A DNA stretch of 64,000 nt. Source: an uncultured Christensenellaceae bacterium. GTDB lineage: Bacteria > Bacillota > Clostridia > Christensenellales > CAG-314. Below, piece after piece: positions 8,821 through 17,266 of this stretch. Where the stretch lies: assembly GCA_910586625.1 (NCBI GenBank), contig CAJUIZ010000009.1, positions 10,890 to 74,889 of the forward strand, read 5' to 3'. Position 1 is the first letter of the stretch, and the number at the start of each line of letters is the position of its first letter. Below the pieces are notes generated by a model that was not told the origin of the DNA, searched no databases, and worked only from the letters and a program-made list of their open reading frames with translations. Made by a program: the position numbers and the translations under genes.

Positions 8821-9531
8821 CTATTCTTCGTCGTCGGTATATTCGTCGTCGGGTAATTTTTCGTAATCTTCTTCGATAATCTCTGCGTCTTTCTTTTTAC
8901 GTTTTTTTCTCTTTTTGCATTCGTGTGCGTACGCAAGTATTTCGTCTGCGTCGGCCCTTTCAAGAAAATCTATTTCTTGTACGCCGTCGAAACGGGTTAA
9001 AAACAGAGAAGTCAGTTTGCACGATTTTATTACTGCGTAATCGAAGTTCTCGAATTCTCGGGAAATTTTTACCGAAGATTTCGGCCGCGCGGTATCGCTG
9101 TCGGTGATTTTTATTTCGGACCAGCCGTACAATGACCATGTGGGGCTTAAAAATCGTTTTTTGCCGGTAAAGTCTTCGCTCCACCAAAACGAGCTGTAAT
9201 ACATTATCCACACGCCTTCGTTAGTTATTACAACGTGTTTGGCGTATTTCCAAAACCACAGGCTTATGGCAATCTTGACGATGTAAGCTAATACGAAAAT
9301 ACAGAACAACGTCCATTTGATATACGTACCAAACTCATTGACGTCGTTAGGTGTAAGCAAACACAAAGCAAGCAAAGCTCCGATGCCGAAAAATAGTCCT
9401 ACGGTTTGGTGGTTTATAAGTTCGCCGCGCAAGTATCCGCGGAATTTTTTGAGATAGTGTTTGTAGTACGTTTCTTCGGCGCGAGTCGTTTGGTTGCGCA
9501 TTTTAAGACAAGGTTCGTTTTCGTTAATCAT
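8821..9531 (-). CDS. Two-TM protein of unknown function with charged tail
   Basis: I do not recognise a named family. The 236-residue protein has a charged N-terminus, two hydrophobic segments (about residues 40-60 and 70-100, the second rich in Trp/Phe), then a soluble portion that alternates strands and includes VVITNEGVW. This pattern resembles bacterial PH-like (YdbT/bPH) membrane proteins, but that is inference. The C-terminus is a KKRKKRKKK stretch followed by an acidic tail. Start at ATG 9531 (MINENEP) after CGGAGCA, chosen over an upstream ATG at 9585 that lacks a ribosome-binding site. Confidence 0.7.
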   Translation of the reverse strand: MINENEPCLKMRNQTTRAEETYYKHYLKKFRGYLRGELINHQTVGLFFGIGALLALCLLTPNDVNEFGTYIKWTLFCIFVLAYIVKIAISLWFWKYAKHVVITNEGVWIMYYSSFWWSEDFTGKKRFLSPTWSLYGWSEIKITDSDTARPKSSVKISREFENFDYAVIKSCKLTSLFLTRFDGVQEIDFLERADADEILAYAHECKKRKKRKKKDAEIIEEDYEKLPDDEYTDDEE

Positions 9532-9677
9532 ATCTGCTCCGTAATTTCGGCAATGCGATAACATTATAATAAATAATATTAGCATTTGCTTGCGCAGATG
9601 TCAAATGTTTCCTTTATCTGCGCGTTACGGCAGCAAAGCACAGTCAAAATATTCATTGAAATTGAAGTCGTTTTTCG

Positions 9678-9706
9678 TTGACAACGGTTGCGTAATATGG
9701 TATTAT
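9678..9706 (+). promoter_or_regulatory. Housekeeping promoter of the rpmG-secE-nusG operon
   Basis: TTGACA (9678-9683), 17-bp spacer, TATTAT (9701-9706), about 90 bp before rpmG. Confidence 0.85.
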
Positions 9707-9796
9707 TATTTAGCACTCTAATAGGGGTGTAATTTTTTGCGTGCGAAAAACGCTTGAATAAGCGTGTTTCTCGCCGATTAACAGGAGACGTCGGAT

Positions 9797-9964
9797 ATGG
9801 CAGCGAAGAAAGGAAACAGAGTCAAGGTAGTGCTTGCTTGCACCGAGTGCAAACAACGTAATTACGACACGTACAAAAACGGCAAGACGACTACCGACAG
9901 ACTTGAATTCAATAAATATTGCAGATTTTGTAAGAAGCATACGACTCACAAAGAAGCGAAGTAA
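9797..9964 (+). CDS. rpmG: 50S ribosomal protein L33
   Basis: A 55-residue zinc-binding form of L33 with CTEC and CRFC pairs that would chelate one zinc. In Bacillota, rpmG commonly precedes secE-nusG, as here: the secE start is 11 bp downstream. ATG 9797 follows ACAGGAGACG. Confidence 0.95.
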   Translation: MAAKKGNRVKVVLACTECKQRNYDTYKNGKTTTDRLEFNKYCRFCKKHTTHKEAK

Positions 9965-9975
9965 GGAGAGTTAAT

Positions 9976-10191
9976 ATGGCAGCGCAGCAAAAAGCAAAAA
10001 AGCCCAATTTATTCAAAAGATTAGGCGCTTTCTTTGTAAAGAGTTGGTCGGAGCTTAAAAAGGTTTCTTGGCCCAATTTCAAGACGGTTTTGAAGAATAC
10101 GAGTATCGTTTTGCTCGTAGTTTTGTTCTTCGCTCTTATTATTTACGGTTCGGACTTGTTGTTCGGATGGTTAATTTCTTTGATAAAGTAA
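9976..10191 (+). CDS. secE: Preprotein translocase subunit SecE
   Basis: SecE clamps and stabilises the SecY channel. The 71-residue short Gram-positive form has a basic amphipathic helix with the conserved ELKKVSWPNF motif (about residues 25-35) and one C-terminal transmembrane helix (about 42-65). GTAAGGAG precedes the start. It sits between rpmG and nusG. Confidence 0.97.
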   Translation: MAAQQKAKKPNLFKRLGAFFVKSWSELKKVSWPNFKTVLKNTSIVLLVVLFFALIIYGSDLLFGWLISLIK

Positions 10192-10204
10192 GGTAAAACG
10201 GCTT

Positions 10205-10756
10205 ATGAGCGAACAGAACTCTGCAAAGTGGTATATTCTTCATACGTATTCGGGTTATGAGAGTCTGGTTAAAAAAAGTATCGAGCAAATGGTGGAAAAC
10301 GGCAATTTGCAAAGCGTAATTTTGGACACCAAGATTCCTACCGAGACGCTAATCGAAGAAAAGAACGGCAAAAAGAAAGCGTACGAAGCCAAGGTTATGC
10401 CCGGGTACGTTTTCGTCAAGCTTGTTTATTCCAACCAATTGTGGTTTATGCTTACCAATACCCGCGGAGTAACCGGTTTCGTGGGTCCCAACGGTAAAGC
10501 TTGGCCGCTTGAAGAAGACGAAGTAAAGCGTCTCCGCTTGGAAGAACGCGTCGTCGATTTCGATATGGTTATCGGAGACAACGTAACGGTTATTTCCGGT
10601 CCGTTCGAAGGCTTGGTCGGCGTGATAAAGGCAATAGACGTCGCCCGTCAAAAAGCTCAGGTTACGCTCAATATGTTCGGCAGAGAAACTTCTGTCGATA
10701 TGGACTTTATTCAAATAGAAAAAATCAACAATCCCACGATTGTATCGCAGGAGTAG
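10205..10756 (+). CDS. nusG: Transcription antitermination factor NusG
   Basis: NusG binds the RNA polymerase clamp and modulates pausing. The 183-residue protein has an N-terminal NGN domain (WYILHTYSGYE; PGYVFVKL; TRGVTGFVG) and a C-terminal KOW domain (about residues 125-175, GDNVTVISGPFEGLVG). Immediately downstream of secE by 13 bp. Confidence 0.97.
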   Translation: MSEQNSAKWYILHTYSGYESLVKKSIEQMVENGNLQSVILDTKIPTETLIEEKNGKKKAYEAKVMPGYVFVKLVYSNQLWFMLTNTRGVTGFVGPNGKAWPLEEDEVKRLRLEERVVDFDMVIGDNVTVISGPFEGLVGVIKAIDVARQKAQVTLNMFGRETSVDMDFIQIEKINNPTIVSQE

Positions 10757-10773
10757 TTGTTTTTTATATGGGA

Positions 10774-10807
10774 GAAAGAAACAAATACAAATTTGACGGT
10801 TTCTTTC
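10774..10807 (+). promoter_or_regulatory. Hairpin between nusG and rplK
   Basis: GAAAGAAAC (10774-10782) pairs perfectly with GTTTCTTTC (10799-10807) around a 16-nt loop. No U-run follows, so a processing or regulatory stem is more likely than a terminator. Confidence 0.5.
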
Positions 10808-10835
10808 GTTAACACCACGATATAAGGAGAATACT

Positions 10836-11261
10836 ATGGCTAAAAAGGTCACGGCGGTTGTAAAACTTCAACTTCCCGCCGGAAAAGCGACGCCGGCTCC
10901 GCCGGTAGGTTCGGCTCTCGGTCCCCACGGAATTAACATTCCCGGTTTTACCAAGGATTTTAACGCGAGAACAGCCGACAAAGCGGGACTTATTATTCCC
11001 GTAATTGTAACTATTTATCAAGATCACAGCTTTACGTTCATTCTTAAAACCCCGCCCGCTCCCGTGCTTATAAAAAAGGCTTGCGGAATCGAAAGCGGCA
11101 GCGCGGTTCCCAACAGAACGAAGGTAGCTAAGATTACTCACGCGCAAATCGAAGAAATTGCCAAGACCAAGATGGTAGACCTCAACGCGTCTTCTTTGGA
11201 ATCGGCTTGTTCGATGATTGCAGGCACAGCCCGCAGTATGGGCATTGTCGTCGAAGGTTAA
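10836..11261 (+). CDS. rplK: 50S ribosomal protein L11
   Basis: L11 forms the base of the GTPase-associated stalk. The 141-residue protein begins MAKKVTAVVKLQLPAGKATPAPPVG and includes the PPxPVLIKKACGIESGS and C-terminal RNA-binding AGTARSMGIVVEG blocks. TAAGGAG upstream. The rplA start is 11 bp after the stop. Confidence 0.98.
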   Translation: MAKKVTAVVKLQLPAGKATPAPPVGSALGPHGINIPGFTKDFNARTADKAGLIIPVIVTIYQDHSFTFILKTPPAPVLIKKACGIESGSAVPNRTKVAKITHAQIEEIAKTKMVDLNASSLESACSMIAGTARSMGIVVEG

Positions 11262-11272
11262 GGAGGCGTCAA

Positions 11273-11953
11273 ATGAAAGGAAAGAAATATGTTGATGCTT
11301 TGAAAAAAATCGACAAGACAAAGCAATACGATATGAGCGAAGCCATTCAAACCGCTATAGATATCGCTCCCGCCAAGTTTGACGAAACCTTGGAGCTGCA
11401 CGTAAAATTGGGCGTAGACAGCCGTAAAGCGGACCAACAGGTTCGCGGCGTAGTAGTACTGCCCAACGGAACAGGTAAAACCGTACGCGTATTGGTAATT
11501 GCCAAGGGTGCCAAGGCTGACGAAGCGACTGCCGCCGGCGCGGACTTCGTAGGCGCGGAAGAATACATCGAAAAGATGCAAAAGGAAAACTGGTTCGACT
11601 TCGACGTGCTCGTTACTACTCCCGATATGATGGGACTTGTAGGACGTCTCGGTAGAGTATTGGGACCCAAGGGCTTGATGCCCAACCCCAAGAGCGGAAC
11701 CGTTACTACGGATATCGCCAAGACTATACACGATATCAAGGCAGGTAAGGTAGAATACCGTTTGGACAAGCAATCTATCTGCCACGTTATTTTCGGTAAA
11801 AAGTCTTTCGGTCGTGACAAACTGCTCGAAAACGCTACGGCGATTATGGACGCAATAGTCAAGGCTAAACCCGCCGCGGCAAAGGGTACGTATCTCAAAT
11901 CGGTAGCCGTCGCAACAACGATGGGTCCCGGCATCAAGGTATCGTACAAATAA
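11273..11953 (+). CDS. rplA: 50S ribosomal protein L1
   Basis: L1 forms the mobile stalk at the E site. The 226-residue protein contains the VLGPKGLMPNPKSGTVT signature. Start at ATG 11273 directly after AAGGAGG (11260-11266); an earlier in-frame ATG at 11207 overlaps rplK and is rejected. In other bacteria L1 represses rplK-rplA translation. Confidence 0.98.
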   Translation: MKGKKYVDALKKIDKTKQYDMSEAIQTAIDIAPAKFDETLELHVKLGVDSRKADQQVRGVVVLPNGTGKTVRVLVIAKGAKADEATAAGADFVGAEEYIEKMQKENWFDFDVLVTTPDMMGLVGRLGRVLGPKGLMPNPKSGTVTTDIAKTIHDIKAGKVEYRLDKQSICHVIFGKKSFGRDKLLENATAIMDAIVKAKPAAAKGTYLKSVAVATTMGPGIKVSYK

Positions 11954-11959
11954 ACTGAA

Positions 11960-12085
11960 ATTGAATACCCAAACCCGTTCCAAAGACAGCAAGTAACAGT
12001 AAATCTTGCCGAGGTACAAATACGGTTTACAGTCTTTTAGACTCCTACCCTTGTACCGATTACACGGCGCAAGGGTTTTTAATTA
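11960..12085 (+). promoter_or_regulatory. L10 ribosomal leader (rplJL attenuator)
   Basis: The gap before rplJ contains CAAAGACAGCAAG and TCTTGCCGAGGT, hallmarks of the L10 leader that L10-(L7/L12)4 binds. GGTACAA (12013-12019) can pair with TTGTACC (12051-12057), competing with ACCCTTG/CAAGGGT (12047-12053 / 12070-12076) that is followed by a U-run. This gives the expected antiterminator/terminator choice. Confidence 0.9.
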
Positions 12086-12109
12086 AAATATTAAAAGGAG
12101 GAAACAATA

Positions 12110-12628
12110 ATGGATCACGAACGTCATCACGGACATCTCAGTTCCACGCAAGCGGCTAAGAGAGAAGTTGTAGAGCAAATCAAAGAAAAGATTCAAAACA
12201 GCCAATCTTTCGTTATTCTCGATTACAAAGGACTGACGGTTGCCCAAGATACCGAATTCCGTTCGGAATTTCGTAAAAACGACGTAGAGTACAAAGTGCT
12301 TAAAAACACGTTGTTCAAGAAAGCGCTTAACGAGCTTGGATATACCGAATTTGACGAAGCGCTCAACGGACCCAGCGCGTTTGCGTTTGGTACCGCCGAC
12401 GCTATAGCTCCCGCTAAGGTTGCTGCGGACGGTATCAAGAAGTATAACGCAATGAGCATTAAATGCGGTATGTTCGACAAGAAGTACGCCGACGCGGCTA
12501 CCTGCGACGCAATGAGCAAGGTACCCGGTAGAGAAGCGCTTCTCGGTATGTTGGTTTCGGTATTGTCTGCGCCTATGCGCGGATTGGCGGTTGCGTTAAA
12601 CGCCGTTGCCGAACAAAAAGGCGAATAA
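12110..12628 (+). CDS. rplJ: 50S ribosomal protein L10
   Basis: L10 anchors L7/L12 dimers to the ribosome. The 172-residue protein has the VVEQIKEKI...SFVILDYKGLTVAQ N-terminal block and the Ala-rich C-terminal helix (MRGLAVALNAVAEQ) that binds L7/L12. The first 12 residues (MDHERHHGHLSS) form a His-rich extension not usual in the family. ATG 12110 follows a perfect AAAGGAGG, so the extension appears real. Confidence 0.96.
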   Translation: MDHERHHGHLSSTQAAKREVVEQIKEKIQNSQSFVILDYKGLTVAQDTEFRSEFRKNDVEYKVLKNTLFKKALNELGYTEFDEALNGPSAFAFGTADAIAPAKVAADGIKKYNAMSIKCGMFDKKYADAATCDAMSKVPGREALLGMLVSVLSAPMRGLAVALNAVAEQKGE

Positions 12629-12697
12629 TCTCGCCGAGCAAGGTCTCGTCCGCCTAAGGACGGAAACACATTAAAAAATAATAGGAGAAATAAAATA

Positions 12698-13066
12698 ATG
12701 GATACGAAAAAATTTATCGAAGAGATTAAATCTCTTTCCGTTTTGGAACTTAACGAACTCGTTCACGCTATAGAAGAAGAATTCGGCGTTTCCGCAGCCG
12801 CTCCCATAGCCGTTGCAGGCGGAGCTGCCGCAGCTGCTCCCGCCGTTGAAGAAAAGACGGAATTCGACGTAGTGTTGAAGGCTATCGGCGCTAACAAGAT
12901 TGCCGTTATCAAGGCTGTTCGCGAACTCACCGGACTTGGACTTGTAGAAGCTAAAAACCTTGTTGAAAGCGCTCCCGCAACCATCAAGGAAGCTCAACCC
13001 AAGGAAGCCGCCGAAGGTATGGTTAAAACTCTTACCGAAGCCGGCGCAGAAGCGGAAATTAAGTAA
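12698..13066 (+). CDS. rplL: 50S ribosomal protein L7/L12
   Basis: The stalk protein that recruits translation factors. The 122-residue protein has the N-terminal dimerisation helices, an Ala/Pro-rich hinge (about residues 35-50) and the C-terminal domain with KIAVIKAVRELTGLGLVEAKNLVE. It ends the operon and is followed by a terminator; in most Bacillota rpoB would follow instead. Confidence 0.98.
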   Translation: MDTKKFIEEIKSLSVLELNELVHAIEEEFGVSAAAPIAVAGGAAAAAPAVEEKTEFDVVLKAIGANKIAVIKAVRELTGLGLVEAKNLVESAPATIKEAQPKEAAEGMVKTLTEAGAEAEIK

Positions 13067-13084
13067 TTATTTCAACAATCAAAA

Positions 13085-13117
13085 AAACTCGCGTAATATA
13101 ACGCGAGTTTTTTTATT
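13085..13117. terminator. Bidirectional terminator between rplL and the minus-strand GNAT gene
   Basis: AAACTCGCGT (13085-13094) pairs with ACGCGAGTTT (13101-13110), flanked by A-runs on the left and T-runs on the right, so it can serve both converging transcripts. Confidence 0.9.
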
Positions 13118-13123
13118 AAAGTA

Positions 13124-13762
13124 TTATTGTTTTTTGTAAAGAACGTGCCAAATATCGTTTCCTGTAAAGCCGCAGCTTCTGTACAACTTTTCGGGCTGCG
13201 TAGTGTTGTTTATTTTACCGGATACGGTGGCGAAATTCGCTTCGTGCCGCATTTTATAAAGTAATTCGTTGACTATCAGTCGAGCTAATCCGCGTCGTCG
13301 GTATAGGGGCAATATTTGTATCCATTCTAAAATCAATTCCCGCGCTTCACAATCGAAATCGGCAATTCCGCAGCCGACATAGTTGCCGATATATATGTCT
13401 TTTAACAATATCCACAAGTCGTACTTAAAAACGGGCGTTTTACGGTAATTCAGTAATTGTTCTTTTGTGACGGACAAATCGTCGTAGCTTGCGTTGATAA
13501 TACGCACAAATTCGTCAATATTATCGTCGCTTGCAACTACTATGCTTATTCCGTCGCAACACTGTCGTTCTATATACTGCAAACTGTGATATAGTCTGAA
13601 ATACGTTTCGTCAATATAGTTAGAGAATTTATTTTTATCGTAATCATTGTCGTGCAAAATATGCATATTGTCGGGAATATGCGTTATTTTTGTCTTCCAA
13701 TATGGAATACTGGACGCGCCGCAAGGAGCTAAAAGATATTCCGATAGAGACAAACACTTCAT
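13124..13762 (-). CDS. GNAT-family acetyltransferase
   Basis: A 212-residue protein whose C-terminal half has the acetyl-CoA motif A of the GNAT fold: a strand (LEWIQILP), then YRRRGLARLIVNELL, the R/QxxGxG/A pyrophosphate loop. The N-terminal half is less conserved. The late SGKINNTTQPEKLYRSCGF resembles the C-terminal motif of single-domain acetyltransferases. Start at ATG 13762; a start at 13798 is also possible. Substrate cannot be inferred. It follows the DUF819 gene by 60 bp in the same direction. Confidence 0.8.
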   Translation of the reverse strand: MKCLSLSEYLLAPCGASSIPYWKTKITHIPDNMHILHDNDYDKNKFSNYIDETYFRLYHSLQYIERQCCDGISIVVASDDNIDEFVRIINASYDDLSVTKEQLLNYRKTPVFKYDLWILLKDIYIGNYVGCGIADFDCEARELILEWIQILPLYRRRGLARLIVNELLYKMRHEANFATVSGKINNTTQPEKLYRSCGFTGNDIWHVLYKKQ

Positions 13763-13822
13763 TGCAGGTTCTTTCTCCCGTAAGAGCAATGCGCGCAAAT
13801 AGTGCGGCGGATAAAGTTCTTT

Positions 13823-15079
13823 CTAAACGATTAGCGCAAGCAGTGCTCCTATGCCTATACCTATAAGGTTACCGATAGCCAGTCCGAACGTTCCGCATAT
13901 AATGCCGGGAGCGATAAGCTCGCGTTCGCCGTAGGCGTTGGCAACAGGGGCGATAAAGGGCGGACCGTATATTCCCGCTGTGCTGGTTATAAGAGCCGTG
14001 CCGCCGTCTATCTTGAATATTTTGCACAGCAGCAGATGCAGCAGTATAGAGCCTATCTGTATACAGGCGAAAAACGCAAGCGTAGGCAGTATTTCTTTTG
14101 CAAGCATTTTCAGGTCGATACTCATCGACAGTCCTATGGAAAATATCAATATAAGGTATTGACCTATTTGGTACGATCCTTTTACGTTGCGTATCGGCTT
14201 TACGAAGCTAAACGCAATTCCCAATACCGAGACGGTTATCATAATAAACAGACTTCCGTCCATATTGCCGTTGATCAGTATTTCCAGTCCCGCGCCGACG
14301 GCAAGGCAGCCTATTGCAAGAGCAATTACGCCTATCAGTTTGCCGATAGATTTTTTATCGCGCGGTATGGATTTGTAGTCGTACTCCGTTTGCGTTTCCG
14401 TTTTGATTTCGGTAGCTTCGGCGGCAGACTCGGTAACCGCTTCGACGTCCGTTTCGTTTGCGGGCAGTTCTTCCGTAATAATCGGTTTAGACGTTTTGCT
14501 TCCGAGAAATTTTTTGTAAACGGGTCGTATTACCGTAAGAATCAACAGGAAATACACTCCGCCTACGAAAAAGTCCGAAGTGTTGGCGGCGGCTATAACG
14601 CTCGCTTTGTTATCCGGACTTAGCAGCGCGTTGCCTATTGCTATAAGATTGGGCGTTCCGCCTATATACAGTCCGCAGGTCATCCCCGCAAGCTGATTGG
14701 CGTTTTGCAGTCCGACTGCGTTTGCAACGAAAAACCCCGCGCAGGATATTGCGACGGTGGACACGATAACCAATACGAAGGATATCACCGTCTTTTTTGC
14801 AAGGCTTTTTAGACTGGTCATATCAAATGAAAACAGCACTAACGGTATAGCTACCGCTACAAGTACGGACGCAACCGTCTGCGTCAGGTTTTTGTCGTAG
14901 TCTATCGGGATAAGGGATATCAAAAATCCCGCCACGTAGCATAACGCGATAGCGCCGATAGTGTTGAAAAACTTTACTTTTTGGGTAAGTATAAGCAGCG
15001 GTATCGGCAATCCGAACATAAGTATTATCGCTATAACGGTGTATAACGTAGATACGTTAAAAGATAACAAGTAGAGCAT
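13823..15079 (-). CDS. DUF819-family integral membrane protein
   Basis: A 418-residue protein with about ten transmembrane helices. The segments MTCGLYIGGTPNLIAIGNAL and ITSTAGIYGPPFIAPVANAYG are the paired family motifs, placed in two homologous halves as in secondary transporters. A Glu/Thr-rich cytoplasmic loop (about residues 205-245) splits the halves. The substrate of the family is unknown to me. It starts 4 bp after the preceding acyltransferase gene ends, indicating co-transcription. Confidence 0.85.
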   Translation of the reverse strand: MLYLLSFNVSTLYTVIAIILMFGLPIPLLILTQKVKFFNTIGAIALCYVAGFLISLIPIDYDKNLTQTVASVLVAVAIPLVLFSFDMTSLKSLAKKTVISFVLVIVSTVAISCAGFFVANAVGLQNANQLAGMTCGLYIGGTPNLIAIGNALLSPDNKASVIAAANTSDFFVGGVYFLLILTVIRPVYKKFLGSKTSKPIITEELPANETDVEAVTESAAEATEIKTETQTEYDYKSIPRDKKSIGKLIGVIALAIGCLAVGAGLEILINGNMDGSLFIMITVSVLGIAFSFVKPIRNVKGSYQIGQYLILIFSIGLSMSIDLKMLAKEILPTLAFFACIQIGSILLHLLLCKIFKIDGGTALITSTAGIYGPPFIAPVANAYGERELIAPGIICGTFGLAIGNLIGIGIGALLALIV

Positions 15080-15083
15080 AGTG

Positions 15084-16187
15084 TTAAATCTTCTTTTGAT
15101 AAATTCTGTAAATTCGGGCTACTTCTCCGCCCATTGCCAGTATCGAGCTGTTGCCCGACGGATTGTTTTCCATAACGGTGCCAAGCTCCATATACGTTAT
15201 GCCGTTGTTCAGTATGGCTTCGTACATACGCTTATATATTGCCACGGCAACGCCGGAGCGTTGATATTCGGGCAAAACGTATTGCATCAGCGCTCGCAGC
15301 GATTTTATGTTTTTCGATTCTTTCGCAAAGGTCATAAGCCCGCGTAAATCCGTTCTGCCATTCATTTTTTTGAATACGTAAAAGTAATCGGGCAAAGCAA
15401 CTGCTACGCCCAAGGGCTTATTGTCGGCGTTGCTGCGCGCTATAAGAATGTAATCCTTATTAAGATACCGTTTCCACTGCTTTACAATGCTGCGCAGCGC
15501 TTCTATATCGGGCGCGTCTTGGTAAATGATGTCGTTTGTGGCGCGTTCCATAACGTATTGAACGTCTCGTATATCGTCGTCTATACGATTGACGTTCAGC
15601 GTATCTACGCGAAAACCGTATTTTTGTTCGGAATAGTTCGCAATCTTCTGCCAACGGGCGTAGTCTACCGAAGCGATGTCGATAGTGTATTCCAACGCGT
15701 CCTTTTGCTTTGTCATTCCGTAGTTTTCCAACAAGTCGTTGTAGTAGGACTTATTGTACGACGTAAAGATAAGCGGAGCGCGGTCGAAGCCTTGGTAGAG
15801 TATTCCGCGGCGATTGTCCTGATCGTACGGGAAATACGTTCCCGTAATATAATCCGCACCCTGTTCGCGCATAAGCTCAGTAACCTTATCGAATAACGCG
15901 TTGCAAACCTTTTGATTGTTCACGCATTCGAACATAGAAAAGAAACCGCATTTGTCCGATTTAAGTTGTTTGTTTTTGTCTATTGTAAACAGTGTGCGGG
16001 CAAGAATTTTGCCGTTGTCCGTTACTATAACGGCGCAGTACGTTTTGTCCTTAAAAAGCAGCTTGGTAAGTGTTTTTTTTATATCGGCTCGCATATACGG
16101 TACGTAGTTGTCGTCGTCCGCGTATAATTCGTCCGGAAAGTTTATAAACGCTTTGAGCCTTTTCTTATCTACAATACTAACTTCCAT
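15084..16187 (-). CDS. YghO-like GNAT-fold protein
   Basis: A 367-residue protein resembling the YghO-type hypothetical acyltransferases. The cues are an N-terminal FPDELYADDDNYVPYMRADI, then GFFSMFECVNNQKVCNALFDKV, the GADYITGTYFP strand, GILYQGFDRAPLI...YYNDLLENYGM, and a C-terminal GNAT-like domain with YQRSGVAVAIYKRMYEAILNNG and MELGTVMENNPSGNSSILAMGGEVAR. The reaction is unknown. It lies 11 bp after the XRE gene and 4 bp before the DUF819 gene, so the three form one operon. Confidence 0.75.
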   Translation of the reverse strand: MEVSIVDKKRLKAFINFPDELYADDDNYVPYMRADIKKTLTKLLFKDKTYCAVIVTDNGKILARTLFTIDKNKQLKSDKCGFFSMFECVNNQKVCNALFDKVTELMREQGADYITGTYFPYDQDNRRGILYQGFDRAPLIFTSYNKSYYNDLLENYGMTKQKDALEYTIDIASVDYARWQKIANYSEQKYGFRVDTLNVNRIDDDIRDVQYVMERATNDIIYQDAPDIEALRSIVKQWKRYLNKDYILIARSNADNKPLGVAVALPDYFYVFKKMNGRTDLRGLMTFAKESKNIKSLRALMQYVLPEYQRSGVAVAIYKRMYEAILNNGITYMELGTVMENNPSGNSSILAMGGEVARIYRIYQKKI

Positions 16188-16198
16188 TTATTCTCCCG

Positions 16199-16405
16199 TC
16201 AGTAATCGGCTATTCCCAATAGGTAATCCGTCGACACGTTAAATAATTTCGCTATGGAAACAAGAGTGTCCAAGTTTGGTTCTCCTACGCCGCTTTCATA
16301 GCGCGCGTAGGACTGCTGCCGAATCCCGAGCTTCGAAGCGATGAAGTTCTGCGTATAATTATTTTCCGACCGAAGTTCTTTCAATCTTTTTGCAAACGCA
16401 TTCAT
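16199..16405 (-). CDS. Small XRE-family DNA-binding regulator
   Basis: A 68-residue protein consisting of one helix-turn-helix domain: RLKELRSENNYTQNFIASKLGI (helices 1-2), RQQSYARYESG (recognition helix), then LVSIAKLFNVSTDYLLG. It lacks any sensing domain. It is the first gene of an operon with the YghO-like and DUF819 genes. Two palindromic sites lie 33-80 bp upstream, so autoregulation is likely by inference. Confidence 0.9.
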   Translation of the reverse strand: MNAFAKRLKELRSENNYTQNFIASKLGIRQQSYARYESGVGEPNLDTLVSIAKLFNVSTDYLLGIADY

Positions 16406-16437
16406 ATTCGCGCTCCGTTAATTTATGATAAAAAAAG

Positions 16438-16485
16438 TTTACAGCAATTGGCTGTTTGTAGCAGTCTTTACAGCATTTTGCTGTT
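16438..16485 (-). promoter_or_regulatory. Two tandem operator-like palindromes upstream of the XRE gene
   Basis: TTTACAGCAATTGGCTGTT (16438-16456) and TTTACAGCATTTTGCTGTT (16467-16485) match at 16 of 19 positions, are 29 bp apart and each is a dyad of ACAGC/GCTGT. They are placed where the promoter of the divergent-free XRE operon should be. Confidence 0.65.
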
Positions 16486-16521
16486 AACAGGTTATTTTAA
16501 GAATGTTACTCGGCGCGAAAA

Positions 16522-16556
16522 AAAAGACTGTGGCGGTATTTTCGCGGCAGTCTTTT
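16522..16556 (-). terminator. Terminator of rplI (minus strand)
   Basis: AAAAGACTG (16522-16530) pairs with CAGTCTTTT (16548-16556); on the minus strand the stem is followed by a T-run. Confidence 0.85.
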
Positions 16557-16584
16557 GTGTATTATTTATTTGTATGTAAGCGTA

Positions 16585-17022
16585 CTAATCGACTATAACG
16601 GTAACGGCGGCGGATATTTCCGCGTACATTTTCACCGTTACGGAATATCTGCCCGTAGCTCTTATCGGGTCTTTCATAACTATTTGTTTTTTGTCTACGG
16701 CGTAGCCTAATTTATTCAATTCTTCGGCGATTTCCTTATTGGTGATGCTGCCGTACATTTTTCCTTGCGAGCCCTTGGACGCGGTAATTCGTATTTCCTG
16801 TCCTTTAAGTTTGTTTGCGTCGTCCATAGCCTTTTGTTTTTCTTCCGCCTTTTGCCGTTCGATAGCTTTGTTTTTTATCGCTACGGAATTGATAGTGTCG
16901 GCGGTAGCTATGGTGCCCAACCCTTTTTTCAGTAAAAAGTTATTGGCGTATCCGTCGGAAACGTTAATAATTTCTCCCTTTTTTCCTTGTCCTTTAACGT
17001 CTTGAAGCAACAGTACTTTCAT
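16585..17022 (-). CDS. rplI: 50S ribosomal protein L9
   Basis: L9 binds 23S rRNA and limits frameshifting. The 145-residue protein has the N-terminal signature MKVLLLQDVKGQGKKGEIINVSDGYANNFL, the long connecting helix (about residues 45-75) and a C-terminal domain. GAAAGGAG precedes ATG 17022. In Bacillota rplI usually lies beside dnaB; here dnaB is 37 kb away in this window. Confidence 0.97.
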   Translation of the reverse strand: MKVLLLQDVKGQGKKGEIINVSDGYANNFLLKKGLGTIATADTINSVAIKNKAIERQKAEEKQKAMDDANKLKGQEIRITASKGSQGKMYGSITNKEIAEELNKLGYAVDKKQIVMKDPIRATGRYSVTVKMYAEISAAVTVIVD

Positions 17023-17175
17023 ATTTTCTCCTTTCGGTTACCAATAAAGTGTTCCCGTACGGCGGCGTTCAGTCGCTGTTCGTATATTTTTCGGTATGTA
17101 ATGCCAAGCAGTGCATTACGACATGTACGCGTATTTTACGCGTATGCCGATACGTCTTCTTTATTGCTAAGTAAA

Positions 17176-17204
17176 GTATAACTTATCGGCGAAGTTTAGT
17201 CAAG
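17176..17204 (-). promoter_or_regulatory. Promoter of rplI
   Basis: On the minus strand TTGACT (17204-17199), 17-bp spacer, TATACT (17181-17176). The roughly 145-nt leader contains a perfect 7-bp GTAATGC/GCATTAC hairpin (17097-17118). Confidence 0.75.
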
Positions 17205-17266
17205 GCGTTTATTGGCGTATTTTTCGCGCGCTTGTTGTTAACACTAAAATAAAAGGAGGTGTAACT

